From: Actinoplanes sandaracinus | Lineage (GTDB): Bacteria > Actinomycetota > Actinomycetes > Mycobacteriales > Micromonosporaceae | Length of the DNA stretch: 64,000 nt | Assembly: GCF_030009775.1 (NCBI RefSeq) | Contig: NZ_JASCTH010000004.1 | Coordinates: 97,650 to 161,649, forward strand | Reading direction: 5' to 3' | Part shown: positions 21,979 through 31,538 of the stretch, piece after piece | Position numbering within the stretch: the first letter of the stretch is position 1 | Layout: each line of letters starts with the position of its first letter | Made by a program: the position numbers and the translations under genes | The notes under the pieces: model-generated | Databases searched by the model: none | What the model was told of the DNA's origin: nothing | What the model saw: only the letters and a program-made list of their open reading frames with translations

Positions 21979-23808
21979 ATGAGCATCCTGCACACCCCCG
22001 ACCCGGGGGCGACCCAGCCTGTCCGCTCCGAGCCCGCTCACGATCAGTCGATTCCCGCGCAGCGGCCGCCCGCCGGCCGTGCGCCGATGCCGAGCGACCT
22101 GCTCGGCAGCACTCTCATGCTCCCCCGGCAGTACGACTACAGCGCGTACAGCGTGCTGGCCGGCCCGGCCGACCAGGCGCCGGAGGACGGCCCCTACCGG
22201 GTGCGGATGCGGCGGATGGCCCGCCGGCGTCCGATCCGGACACTGCTGATCACACTGTTCGCCTTCGCCTTCGAGAGCACGTTCTTCGGCTGGCTGGTCA
22301 CCTCGATCGAGATGCCGGACCAGCGGTTGCACACGATCCTCTACCTGGCCACCGGCTTCATGATCGTGGCGACCGCCGCGATCGAACTGTTCCGGCTGGT
22401 CAACGTGGTGACGTTGTGCCTGGCGACGTTCTGGGCGCGGGACCCGCAGCCGGTGGTGCCGGACACCTCGCTCCGGGTCGCGTTCCTCACCACGATCGTC
22501 CCCGGCAAGGAGCCGGTCGAGATGGTGGAGAAGACGCTGCGCGCCGCCCGGAAGGTCCGTTACGCCGGGCACTACGACGTGTGGCTGCTCGACGAGGGCG
22601 ACGACCCGGTGGTCAAGCTGATGTGCCGGCGGCTCGGCGTGAAGCACTTCACCCGCCGCGGCGTCGAGGAGTTCAACACCGCGCGTGGCCGGTACAAGAC
22701 GAAAACCAAGCACGGCAACTACAACTCGTGGCTGACCGCGCACGGCGACGCGTACGACGTGTTCGTCTCGGTCGATCCGGATCACGTCCCGGCGCCGAAC
22801 CTGTGCGAGCGGCTGCTCGGCTATTTCCGTGACGCCGATGTCGCGTTCGTCGTCGGGCCGCAGATCTACGGCAACTACGACAACCGGGTGACCCGCTGGG
22901 CCGAGTCGCAGCAGTACCTGTTCCACTCGCTGCTGCAGCGGGCCGGCAACCGGCGCGGCATCGCCATGCTGGTCGGCACCAACAACGCGGTCCGCATCTC
23001 CGCGCTCCAGCAGATCGGCGGCCTCCAGGACTCGATCACCGAGGACATGGCCACCAGCCTGGAACTGCACGCCACCCGCAATCCCGCGACCGGCCGCCGC
23101 TGGGCCTCGGTCTACACGCCTGATGTGCTGGCCGTCGGTGAGGGCCCGTCGTCCTGGACCGACTTCTTCACACAGCAGCACCGCTGGTCGCGCGGCACCG
23201 ACGAGGTGGTGGTGCGCCGCTTCGCCGCGATGCTGTGGCGGCTCGGCCCGGCCCGGGCGCTGCACTACGGGCTGCTGGTGTCGTACTACCCGCTGACCGC
23301 GGCGGCGTGGCTGCTCGGCGCGGTGAACGCGGCCTGTTTCCTGCTGCTCGGCGCGAAGGGCGTACAGGTGCCGGGTGAGGTCTGGCTGATGCTCTATGTG
23401 GACGCCGCGCTGTTCCAGGTCGGGCTCTACCTGTTCAACCGGCGGCACAACGTCAGCCCGCACGAGAAGTCCGGGTCGTCGGGGCTGGCCGGGATGCTCG
23501 CGTCCACGCTCTGCACCCCGGTGTACGTGTCCTCGTTCCTGTCGGCGGTGCTGCGCCGGAACACCGGTTTCGTGGTGACCCCGAAGGGCGACTCGACCAG
23601 CCCGGACCGGTTCGCCACGTTCGCGCCCGGTCTGCGCTGGGCCGCCCTCTACGCCGTGCTGCTGGCCGTCGCGCCGTTCGTCGGCAACGTCGACCCGGCC
23701 ATGTACGCCTGGCCCGCCGTCAACCTCGCCATCTGTCTCACCCCGGTCGTGCTGTGGCTCAGCGCGCGCAAGAGCACGAAGAGCAAGAAGAAGGAGTCGC
23801 CGGTATGA
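21979..23808 (+). CDS. cslA: Cellulose-synthase-like GT2 glycosyltransferase (CslA-type)
   Basis: This 609-residue processive GT2 has membrane helices after about residue 80 (TLLITLFAFAFESTFFGWLV, ILYLATGFMIVATAAIELF). The cytoplasmic catalytic domain has the D, DxD, TED and QxxRW set visible as 'LLDEGDDP', 'VSVDPDHVPAPN', 'DSITEDMATS' and 'QQHRWSRGTD'. Further helices close the protein. It is expected to polymerise a beta-glucan at the membrane. Its partner genes downstream (copper oxidase, GH6) match the streptomycete cslA-glxA-cslZ cluster, needed there for tip-associated glycan and morphogenesis. The stop overlaps the glxA ATG. Confidence 0.9.
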   Translation: MSILHTPDPGATQPVRSEPAHDQSIPAQRPPAGRAPMPSDLLGSTLMLPRQYDYSAYSVLAGPADQAPEDGPYRVRMRRMARRRPIRTLLITLFAFAFESTFFGWLVTSIEMPDQRLHTILYLATGFMIVATAAIELFRLVNVVTLCLATFWARDPQPVVPDTSLRVAFLTTIVPGKEPVEMVEKTLRAARKVRYAGHYDVWLLDEGDDPVVKLMCRRLGVKHFTRRGVEEFNTARGRYKTKTKHGNYNSWLTAHGDAYDVFVSVDPDHVPAPNLCERLLGYFRDADVAFVVGPQIYGNYDNRVTRWAESQQYLFHSLLQRAGNRRGIAMLVGTNNAVRISALQQIGGLQDSITEDMATSLELHATRNPATGRRWASVYTPDVLAVGEGPSSWTDFFTQQHRWSRGTDEVVVRRFAAMLWRLGPARALHYGLLVSYYPLTAAAWLLGAVNAACFLLLGAKGVQVPGEVWLMLYVDAALFQVGLYLFNRRHNVSPHEKSGSSGLAGMLASTLCTPVYVSSFLSAVLRRNTGFVVTPKGDSTSPDRFATFAPGLRWAALYAVLLAVAPFVGNVDPAMYAWPAVNLAICLTPVVLWLSARKSTKSKKKESPV

Positions 23809-25754
23809 AGCCCCGCTCGCGTCCCACCCTCGCCCGCCGTCTGGTGAGCGGTCTGGTCACGCTGGTGGTGCTGGCCGTCGTGGCGATGGCGAACCGCCCG
23901 ATGGTGGCCGCCGCCGGCGAGGCGCTGCACACGTTCCAGATCAACCGCCAGTCCTACAAGGAACGTTACGGGCACTGGGCGCGGCTGCCGGTGCCCCGCG
24001 ATTTCAAGGTCAACGCGATCCACGCGGCCCTGCTGCACACCGGCAAGATGCTGATCATCGCGGGCAGCGGCAACGACCGGGACGCGTTCGAGGAACAGTC
24101 GTTCCGGACCGTCCTCTACGACCCCCGCGACGACGAGTTCACCGAGGTGCCGACGCCGACCGACGTGTTCTGCGCCGGACACACCTTCCTGCCGGACGGC
24201 AAACTGCTGGTCGCCGGGGGCACCAAGTCGTACGAGGTGCTGGCGAAGGACGTCGAGCACGCCGCCGGCGTCATGAAGATCAAGAACGAGTCGCCGGACG
24301 GCGGTCCGCGACCCCTCCCGAAGGGCACCCGGCTGCTGTCCGCCACCGGCGAGGTCTACCGGACCCGGTCCAAGGTCACGGTGCCGGCCGCGCACAAGGC
24401 GACCCACGGCGCCACCACCACGGTGCACGCCGGCGAGGCCGAGGTCTGGGTGGACGCGGTGGCCGAGGGCGACCGCCCGGTGGTGAAGACCCCCGCCCAG
24501 TACTCGATCGACGGGCTGACCGGCGCCGCCGCCCGCAACCTCTACGGCGTCGCCGAGAAGATCACCCGCGAGAAGCAGGAGTACGGCGGCGACAAGACGT
24601 CGTACGAGTTCGACCCGCTGACCGAGCGCTACGTCCGCACCGGCGACATGCGCGACCACCGGTGGTACCCGACCCTGATCGGCCTGACCGGCGGGGACGT
24701 CATCGCGGTCTCCGGCCTGGACCAGTTCGGCCGGATCCTGCCCGGGCGCAACGAGCGGTACCTTCCGGCCGAGCGCCGCTGGGTGGCCGCACCCGAGCTC
24801 AAGCGCTACTTCCCCACCTATCCCGGCCTGCACCTGGCGGCCGACGGGCGGGTCTTCTACTCCGGCTCCAACTCCGGGTACGGCTCGGACACCGAGGGCC
24901 GTGCGCCGGGCCTCTGGAACGTCGAGCGCAACACCTTCGACGTGGTGCCCGGGCTGCGGGACGCCCACATGAACGAGACCAGCTCGTCGGTACTGCTGCC
25001 ACCGGCCCAGGACCAGAAGGTGATGATCCTCGGCGGCGGTGGGGTCGGCGAGTCGGAGCACTCGACGGCCCGCACCGACATCGCCGACCTGGACGAGCGG
25101 AAGCCGCGATACCGGCCGGGCCCGGATCTGCCGAAACCGGCCCGGTACCTGTCCACCGTGGTGTTGCCGGACGACACCGTGTTCACGACCGGCGGCTCGT
25201 CCGGGTACCGAGGCGGGCCGTACCGGGGTGAGCCGCGCAGCGACCTGCTCAACTCGCAGATCTACCACCCGGGGCGCAACGCCTTCGAGACGGCGGCCGA
25301 CTCGACGGTCGGCCGCAACTATCACGCCGAGGCCATTCTGCTGCCCGACGGCCGGGTGATCACCATGGGCGGCGACCCGCTCTACGACCGGACCGGGAAG
25401 AACGCCGGAACGTTCGAGAAGCGGATCGAGATCTACAGCCCGCCCTATCTGTTCCGTGGCGAACGGCCGGTGATCAGCGGCGGTCCAGCCGCGCTGGACC
25501 GGGGCGCGACCGCCGTGTTCGAGTCGCCGGACGCGGCCCGGATCGCCTCGGCCCGGCTGGTCCGGCCCAGCGCCGTCACCCACGTCACCGACGTCGACCA
25601 GCGGTCGGTCGCGCTGGGTCTGCGAAGGACCGGCAGCGCCGTCGAGGTGACAGTGCCGGAAAAGTCTGGTCTCGTACCGTCTGGGTGGTACATGCTGTTT
25701 CTTGTGGATGACAAAGGTGTGCCGTCGGTCGCCCGATGGGTGCGGGTGCGCTGA
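23805..25754 (+). CDS. glxA: GlxA-type copper radical oxidase
   Basis: This 649-residue protein has an N-terminal signal anchor (LVSGLVTLVVLAVVAMA) and a Kelch-like seven-bladed oxidase domain. Cys123 lies in 'TDVFCAGHTF', the position of the cysteine that crosslinks to a tyrosine in galactose-oxidase-like enzymes. Trp287 in 'DHRWYPTL' matches the stacking tryptophan of GlxA. Copper-binding histidines are likely in 'GRNYHAEAILLPDGRV' and the C-terminal 'SAVTHVTDVDQR'. The C-terminal ~110 residues form the Ig-like DUF1929 domain. It is thought to oxidise the glycan made by CslA. Start ATG 23805 overlaps the cslA stop. Confidence 0.91.
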   Translation: MKPRSRPTLARRLVSGLVTLVVLAVVAMANRPMVAAAGEALHTFQINRQSYKERYGHWARLPVPRDFKVNAIHAALLHTGKMLIIAGSGNDRDAFEEQSFRTVLYDPRDDEFTEVPTPTDVFCAGHTFLPDGKLLVAGGTKSYEVLAKDVEHAAGVMKIKNESPDGGPRPLPKGTRLLSATGEVYRTRSKVTVPAAHKATHGATTTVHAGEAEVWVDAVAEGDRPVVKTPAQYSIDGLTGAAARNLYGVAEKITREKQEYGGDKTSYEFDPLTERYVRTGDMRDHRWYPTLIGLTGGDVIAVSGLDQFGRILPGRNERYLPAERRWVAAPELKRYFPTYPGLHLAADGRVFYSGSNSGYGSDTEGRAPGLWNVERNTFDVVPGLRDAHMNETSSSVLLPPAQDQKVMILGGGGVGESEHSTARTDIADLDERKPRYRPGPDLPKPARYLSTVVLPDDTVFTTGGSSGYRGGPYRGEPRSDLLNSQIYHPGRNAFETAADSTVGRNYHAEAILLPDGRVITMGGDPLYDRTGKNAGTFEKRIEIYSPPYLFRGERPVISGGPAALDRGATAVFESPDAARIASARLVRPSAVTHVTDVDQRSVALGLRRTGSAVEVTVPEKSGLVPSGWYMLFLVDDKGVPSVARWVRVR

Positions 25755-25758
25755 CGAG

Positions 25759-26772
25759 ATGGCACGGCACCTCTCCCCGGGCGGCCGCCGGCGGGCGCTG
25801 CTGCTCGCCGCGCTGCTCGGCGTCACCGCCGGAGGCATGACCGCGAGCGGCCCGGCGACGCCCGCGCCGCTCCGGACGCCGGCCGTGGTCCAGAGTTCCG
25901 GGCTCTACGTCGACCCCGGCGGGCTGGCCCCGCGTTACCTGCGCAATCTCCGGCAGTCCGGGCGGCACGCCGAGGCGGCGGCCATCCGGCGGATCGCCGA
26001 CCGGCCGGCCGCCACCTGGTTCACCGACGCCCGGCCCGGGTTCGCCGACCGGGCCCGGCGGCTGGTCACCGCGGCGGGCGCGGCCGGGGAACTGCCGGTG
26101 CTGGCGCTCTACTTCATCCCGCACCGGGACTGCCGGCAGTACTCGGCGGGCGGTGCGCGCAACGCTCAGGCGTACCGGAACTGGATCTCCTCGATGGCCG
26201 CCGCGATGCGCGGGCACCGCGCCCTGGTGATCCTCGAACCGGACGCGGTGGCCCAGGCGGTGCGGGGATGCCTCGGGCCGCGCGCCGCCGCGATCCGGTA
26301 CGCGCTGCTCGCGCACGCCGTGGACACGCTCCGGGCGGAACCCGGCGTCGCCGTCTACCTGGACGCCGGGAACCCCGGATGGATCCCCACCGCTCAGATG
26401 GCGCCGGCGTTGCGACGGGCCGGCGCCACCCGCGCCCGCGGCTTCGCGCTCAACGTCGCCAACTTCGAGACCACCACCGACAATCTGCGGTACGGGACAG
26501 CGCTGTCCCGTCTCCTCGCCGGAAAGCATTTCGTGGTCGACACCAGCCGCAACGGCAACGGGCCGGCCCGCCGCGGCGCGGGCGACCGGCACTGGTGCAA
26601 TCCGCCCGGCCGGCGGCTCGGCGCGGCGCCGACGCTGCGGACCGGACAGCCGCTCGCCGACGCGTACCTCTGGGTGAAACGTCCCGGGGAGTCCGATGGC
26701 GCGTGCGGCGCCGGAGCCCCGCCCGCCGGCCAGTGGTACCCGGCCTATGCACGTGCTCTGACCGGGTCATGA
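25759..26772 (+). CDS. Glycoside hydrolase family 6 (CslZ-like endoglucanase)
   Basis: This 337-residue secreted protein starts at ATG 25759, 5 bases after glxA. A signal peptide (RRRALLLAALLGVTAGGMTASG) is followed by the GH6 blocks 'LALYFIPHRDCRQYSAGG', 'ALVILEPDAVAQ' (catalytic Asp), 'VYLDAGNPGWI', 'FALNVANFETT', 'HFVVDTSRNGNGP' and 'LWVKRPGESDGACG'. GH6 enzymes cleave beta-1,4-glucans. In the cslA-glxA cluster the enzyme probably trims or releases the glycan. Confidence 0.9.
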   Translation: MARHLSPGGRRRALLLAALLGVTAGGMTASGPATPAPLRTPAVVQSSGLYVDPGGLAPRYLRNLRQSGRHAEAAAIRRIADRPAATWFTDARPGFADRARRLVTAAGAAGELPVLALYFIPHRDCRQYSAGGARNAQAYRNWISSMAAAMRGHRALVILEPDAVAQAVRGCLGPRAAAIRYALLAHAVDTLRAEPGVAVYLDAGNPGWIPTAQMAPALRRAGATRARGFALNVANFETTTDNLRYGTALSRLLAGKHFVVDTSRNGNGPARRGAGDRHWCNPPGRRLGAAPTLRTGQPLADAYLWVKRPGESDGACGAGAPPAGQWYPAYARALTGS

Positions 26773-26871
26773 GACTCTTGACTCAATTCGCCCCCTGACC
26801 GGGGTACGCCGATAACATCGGCGAAGTCGGGACAGCGCCGTCCTGGAGCCATCCGAGCGAAGGAGCGCCCG

Positions 26872-29667
26872 ATGTCCGACGAGCCTGCCCACCTCGACCC
26901 GGAGGGTCCCGACGCCGCCCTCCGCGCCGATATCCGACGCATCGGCACGCTGCTCGGCCAGACCCTGGCCCGCCAGGAAGGCCGGCCCCTCCTGGACCTG
27001 GTCGAGGAGATCCGCGCCCTGGTCCGGCAGGACGCCCGCGCCGCCGCCGACCGCCTCTCGGCGATGGACATCACCACCGGCACCAAGCTGGCCCGGGCCT
27101 TCTCCACCTACTTCCACCTGGCCAACATCACCGAGCAGGTGCACCGGGCCCGTGACCTGCGGCGCCGCCGCGCCCGGGACGGCGGCTGGCTCGACCAGGC
27201 CGCCAAGCGGATCGCCGAGCAGGGCATCGGAGAGCAGGAGATCGCCGCGGCCGCCCGCCGCCTCGCGGTGCGCCCGGTCTTCACCGCCCACCCCACCGAG
27301 GCCGCCCGCCGTTCGATCCTGTCGAAGCTGCGCCAGGTCGCCGACTCGCTCGACGCCGAGTCCGCCGCCGCCGCGCTGTACGGCGCCACCGACACCACCG
27401 TCTCCACCAAGCGGTTCGCCGAGCTGATCGACCTGCTCTGGCAGACCGACGAGCTGCGCCTCGACCGGCCGGACCCGACCGACGAGGCCCGCAACGCCGT
27501 CTACTACCTCAAGGACCTCTACGCCGAGGCCGCCCCGCAGGTGCTCGACGACCTGGCCGAGACGCTGCGCCGGCTCGGCGTGGAGACCGCGCCCACCGCG
27601 AAGCCGCTCACCTTCGGCACGTGGATCGGCGGCGACCGCGACGGCAACCCGTTCGTCACGCCGAAGGTCACCCGCGAGGTCCTGCTCATCCAGCATGAGC
27701 ACGGCATCCAGGCCACCGAGAAGGCGATGGACAAGCTGATCGACGAGCTGTCCGTCTCGCGGCGGCTGCGCGGCGTCTCCCTCGACCTGTCCGCCAGCCT
27801 CGCCCAGGACCTGGACAACCTGCCGGAGGTCCAGCAGCGGTTCCGCCGGGTCAACGCCGAGGAGCCGTACCGCCTGAAGGTCCGGGCGATCAAGGCGAAA
27901 CTGGCCAACACCCGGGCCCGGCTGCAGAACAACACCCCGCACGTGGCCGGCCGCGACTATCTGGGCAGCGAGGAACTGATCGCCGACCTGGAACTGATGC
28001 GCGCGTCGCTGGCCCGCAACTCCGGCCAGCTCTCCGCGATCGGCGTGGTGGCGACGGCGATCCGCCAGGCGTCCGCGTTCGGTCTCCAGCTGGCCACCCT
28101 CGACGTGCGCGAGCACGCCGAGAAGCACCACGAGGTGCTCCAGCAGATGTACGCGCAGGTCGGCGAGGTCGACGACTACGCCACCCTGGACCGGGTCTCC
28201 CGGACCAAGCTGCTCGCCGCCGAACTGACCGGGCGGCGGCCGCTGTCCAACAACGACACTCCGCTGACCGACTCGGCGCGCAAGACCTTCGACGTGTTCA
28301 ACACGATCCGGGAGTCGCAGGCCCGGTTCGGTGAGGACGTCATCGAGTCGTACATCATCTCGATGACCCTCGGCGTCGACGACGTCCTCGCCGCGGCCGT
28401 GCTGGCCCGCGAGGCCGGCCTCGTCGACATCCACACCGGGCGGGCCCAGGTCGGCATCGTGCCGCTGCTGGAGACCCCGGCCGAGCTGGACGCCGGCGGT
28501 GACCTGCTCGACGAGATGCTCTCCCTGCCGGCCTACCGGGAGATCGTCCGCGCCCGCGGCGACCTCCAGGAGGTCATGCTCGGCTACTCGGACTCCAACA
28601 AGGAAGCCGGCATCACCACCAGCCAGTGGCGCATCCACAAGGCGCAGCGTTCGCTGCGTGACGTCGCGGCCCGGCACGGCGTGCGGCTGCGGCTCTTCCA
28701 CGGCCGCGGCGGCACCGTCGGCCGTGGTGGCGGCCCCACCCACGAGGCGATCCTGGCCCAGCCGTACGGCACCCTCGACGGCGCGATCAAGGTCACCGAG
28801 CAGGGCGAGGTCATCTCCGACAAGTACACGGTGCCCGCCCTGGCCCGGGAGAACCTGGAACTGACCGTCGCCGCGGTGCTCCAGGCCACCCTGCTGCACA
28901 CCAACATCTCGGTCGACCCGGTCCGGCTGAAGGTCTGGGACGCCACCATGGACACCGCCTCGGACGCGGCGTTCACGGCGTACCGGTCGCTGGTCGAGGA
29001 CCCCGACCTGGCCGCCTACTTCTGGGCCGCCACCCCCACCGAACTGCTCGGCGCCCTCAACATCGGCTCCCGCCCGGCCAAGCGTCCCAACGCCGACGCC
29101 GGCCTGAGCGGCCTGCGGGCCATCCCGTGGGTGTTCGGCTGGACCCAGACCCGCCAGATCGTCCCCGGCTGGTTCGGCGTCGGCTCCGGCCTCGCCGCGG
29201 TCCGCGCCGCCGGCCAGGGCGCCGAACTCGACGCGATGCACGAGAACTGGCAGTTCTTCCGCACGTTCCTGTCGAACGTCGAGATGATGCTCGCCAAGAC
29301 CGACCTCTCGATCGCCCGCCGCTACGTGGAGACCCTGGTCCCCGAGGAGCTGCGGCCGATCTTCACCAAGATCGAGCGCGAGTACGAGCTGACCGTCCAA
29401 GAGGTTCTGGCCATCACCAAGGGCTCGGAACTGCTGTCCTCGCAGCCTGAGCTCAACCGCACGCTCAGCGTCCGGGACACCTACCTGGAGCCGCTGCACC
29501 ACCTCCAGGTCGCACTGCTGCGCCAGTACCGCGAACTGGGCGACGCGGGCCGCCAGATGCCGACCGCCCCGGGCGCCCGCCGCGGCCCGTCGGACTCGAC
29601 GGCCCTGGAGCGCGCCCTGCTGACCACGGTCAACGGCATCGCCGCCGGCATGCGCAACACCGGCTGA
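26872..29667 (+). CDS. ppc: Phosphoenolpyruvate carboxylase
   Basis: This 931-residue enzyme converts PEP and bicarbonate to oxaloacetate. The catalytic histidine lies in 'VFTAHPTEAARRSILSKL' (about residue 140). Other signatures are 'GTWIGGDRDGNPFVTP', 'MLGYSDSNKEAGI', 'LRLFHGRGGTVGRGGGPTH' and 'AIPWVFGWTQTR'. The C-terminus ends in the usual asparagine/threonine/glycine (RNTG). Its terminator hairpin immediately downstream has been split by a mobile element (see 29708-35338). Confidence 0.98.
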   Translation: MSDEPAHLDPEGPDAALRADIRRIGTLLGQTLARQEGRPLLDLVEEIRALVRQDARAAADRLSAMDITTGTKLARAFSTYFHLANITEQVHRARDLRRRRARDGGWLDQAAKRIAEQGIGEQEIAAAARRLAVRPVFTAHPTEAARRSILSKLRQVADSLDAESAAAALYGATDTTVSTKRFAELIDLLWQTDELRLDRPDPTDEARNAVYYLKDLYAEAAPQVLDDLAETLRRLGVETAPTAKPLTFGTWIGGDRDGNPFVTPKVTREVLLIQHEHGIQATEKAMDKLIDELSVSRRLRGVSLDLSASLAQDLDNLPEVQQRFRRVNAEEPYRLKVRAIKAKLANTRARLQNNTPHVAGRDYLGSEELIADLELMRASLARNSGQLSAIGVVATAIRQASAFGLQLATLDVREHAEKHHEVLQQMYAQVGEVDDYATLDRVSRTKLLAAELTGRRPLSNNDTPLTDSARKTFDVFNTIRESQARFGEDVIESYIISMTLGVDDVLAAAVLAREAGLVDIHTGRAQVGIVPLLETPAELDAGGDLLDEMLSLPAYREIVRARGDLQEVMLGYSDSNKEAGITTSQWRIHKAQRSLRDVAARHGVRLRLFHGRGGTVGRGGGPTHEAILAQPYGTLDGAIKVTEQGEVISDKYTVPALARENLELTVAAVLQATLLHTNISVDPVRLKVWDATMDTASDAAFTAYRSLVEDPDLAAYFWAATPTELLGALNIGSRPAKRPNADAGLSGLRAIPWVFGWTQTRQIVPGWFGVGSGLAAVRAAGQGAELDAMHENWQFFRTFLSNVEMMLAKTDLSIARRYVETLVPEELRPIFTKIEREYELTVQEVLAITKGSELLSSQPELNRTLSVRDTYLEPLHHLQVALLRQYRELGDAGRQMPTAPGARRGPSDSTALERALLTTVNGIAAGMRNTG

Positions 29668-29686
29668 GCATTCCGCCGCGACCAGA

Positions 29687-29699
29687 ACGAGGCCCCGCA
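29687..29699 (+). terminator. Left arm of the split ppc terminator
   Basis: ACGAGGCCCCGCA here is the exact complement of TGCGGGGCCTCGT at 35347-35359. Removing the 5.6-kb element and one GGAACC copy restores a compact 13-bp stem with a short TCGGAACCGG loop, a typical bidirectional terminator between ppc and the converging gene at 35368. With the insertion in place the arms are 5.6 kb apart. Confidence 0.85.
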
Positions 29700-29795
29700 T
29701 CGGAACCGGGACTCTGTTGGCGAATTCCGAAGTAGACGCCCGCCCCGGCATGATCTCCGCTGATCATGTTCGGGGCGTTCGTCGTGGAGATTGGG

Positions 29796-31331
29796 GTGTC
29801 GCTGCGTCCGATGGGCCTGTGCGAGGTTCCGGAATTGACTGCTCGGATTGCCCGGACCGCGTTCCCGTCTGGGACTGCCGCGATGCGGGGTACGGGACTT
29901 CCTGGGGCCGATCCTTACTGACGACATGTTCCGCGACGCCTTCCCTTCGCGCGGCAAACCGGCGCTGTCTCCTGCCCGGTTGGCCTTGGTGTCGGTGTTG
30001 CAGTTCGCGGAGGGCCTGGCGGATCGGCAGGCCGCGGACGCCGTACGGCCCGCATCGACTGGAAGTACGCCCTCGGTCTGGAGTTGACCGATCCGGGCTT
30101 CGACTACTCGGTGCTCTCGGAGTTCCGCTCGCGGTTGATCAACGGCGGCCTGGAGCGGGCCGTGTTCACTGCTGTCGTCGACGCGGCACGAGCGTCCGGC
30201 CTGGTGAAGACCAGGGGGAAGCAGCGCACCGACTCGACCCACGTCATCACGGCGGTGCGTGAGATCAACAGGCTGGAACGCTGTATCGAGACGATGCGCG
30301 CCGCGTTGAACGCGCTGTCGGTGCTGGCGCCGACCTGGGTGGCGGCGCTGGCGGACGCCGGGTGGTTCGACCGCTACAGCGACCGCCCGAAGCAGTACCG
30401 CCTGCCCGCAAGCGGATCGCGCTTGCCGAACAGGTCGGCGCGGACGGCTTCACGCTCATGATGGCGGTGTTCGCCTGCGACGCACCCACACACCTGCGCC
30501 AGGTGGAGGCCGTAGAGGTCCTGCGGCAGACCTGGGTCCAGGAGTACGCCATCGCCTCCACCGACGACGGGCAGGAACGGATTGTGTGGCGGCCCCGAAG
30601 GACTGCCCGCCGGGTGTGGTGCGCCTGGCCAGCCCCTACGACACCGATGCGCGCAACGCCGTCAAGCGGGACACCTCCTGGTCCGGCTACAAGGTCCACC
30701 TCACCGAAACCTGCGACCCCGAGCAGGTCTACCTGATCACCCACGTGGCCACCACCGTCGCCACGACCCCGGACACCGGCATGATCGCTGTGGTTCACCG
30801 CGACCTCGCCCAACGCGACCTGTTGCCCTCGGTGCATCTGGCCGACGCCGGCGCCGCATCTGGTGTCCGCTCGCCGTGACCACGACGTCACGCTGATCGG
30901 CCCGGTGCAAGCGTCCACGGTGCGCCGGGCCGACAGCGGGTTCAGCCCTTCCGCCTTCACCATCGACTGGGACACCCGCACCGCCACTTGTCCCGGCGGC
31001 CAGACCACGACGAACTGGCGAGAGGCAACCAGCCATCGAGGAACACCCCTCAGCCGGATCCGATTCCTGAAGACCCAGTGCCAGCCCCTGCCCGGTCCGC
31101 AGTCAGTGCACCACGTCACGTTCCCGCAACCTCACCCTGCGCCCGCGGGAGGAGCATGAAGCGCTCCAGATGGCCCGAGCTGACCAGTCCACGGTCGAGT
31201 GGAAGCGCCGCTACCAACCCCGGGCCGGCATCGAGGCCACCATCTCGCAGGGCGTCCGCAGCTGCAACCTCCGCCGCTGCACGTCCCACTTCGCCGCCCT
31301 GCGCCCCGGATCTGAGGATCTGAGGATCTGA
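29796..31331 (+). pseudogene. Decayed IS1182-family-like transposase
   Basis: Pieces of one transposase are found in successive frames. An N-terminal DUF772-type region ('ALVSVLQFAEGLADRQAADAV', 'DPGFDYSVLSEFRSRL') is followed by 'RGKQRTDSTHVITAVREINRLE' with the first catalytic Asp. Next come 'RNAVKRDTSWSGYKVHLTE' and a C-terminal part ('FTIDWDTRTATCPGGQ', 'YQPRAGIEATISQGVRSC') with the Glu motif. At least five frameshifts (near 29880, 30050, 30400, 30590, 30850 and 31110) make it inactive. Confidence 0.88.
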
Positions 31332-31356
31332 GGATCTGAGGATCTGAGGATCTGAG
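31309..31356. repeat. Six exact tandem copies of GATCTGAG
   Basis: Six uninterrupted 8-bp units run from 31309 to 31356, at the very end of the transposase remnant. Eight is not a multiple of three, so slippage would shift any frame read through them. After the repeat, 31357-31538 holds no gene I can support. Confidence 0.95.
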
Positions 31357-31538
31357 ACGGCCTACCCGAACGGCGCCAGCCGGCCGCCCTCGGGGAGGCA
31401 GAGGAGTCCAGCTCTGAGTAACCGAGAGTTGCATCGGCTGCCGACTCGCCCATTCTTTGAACGTGCTCAACTGCCGAGAAGCGGACGCAGGCAATGGAGG
31501 GCGCGACGGTCGGTTGATGTCGGGTAGCGTGCCTGACC

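Noticed and set aside
31309..31356. CRISPR-like array
   Set aside because: The repeats are only 8 bp with no spacers and no cas genes, so this is a simple tandem repeat.
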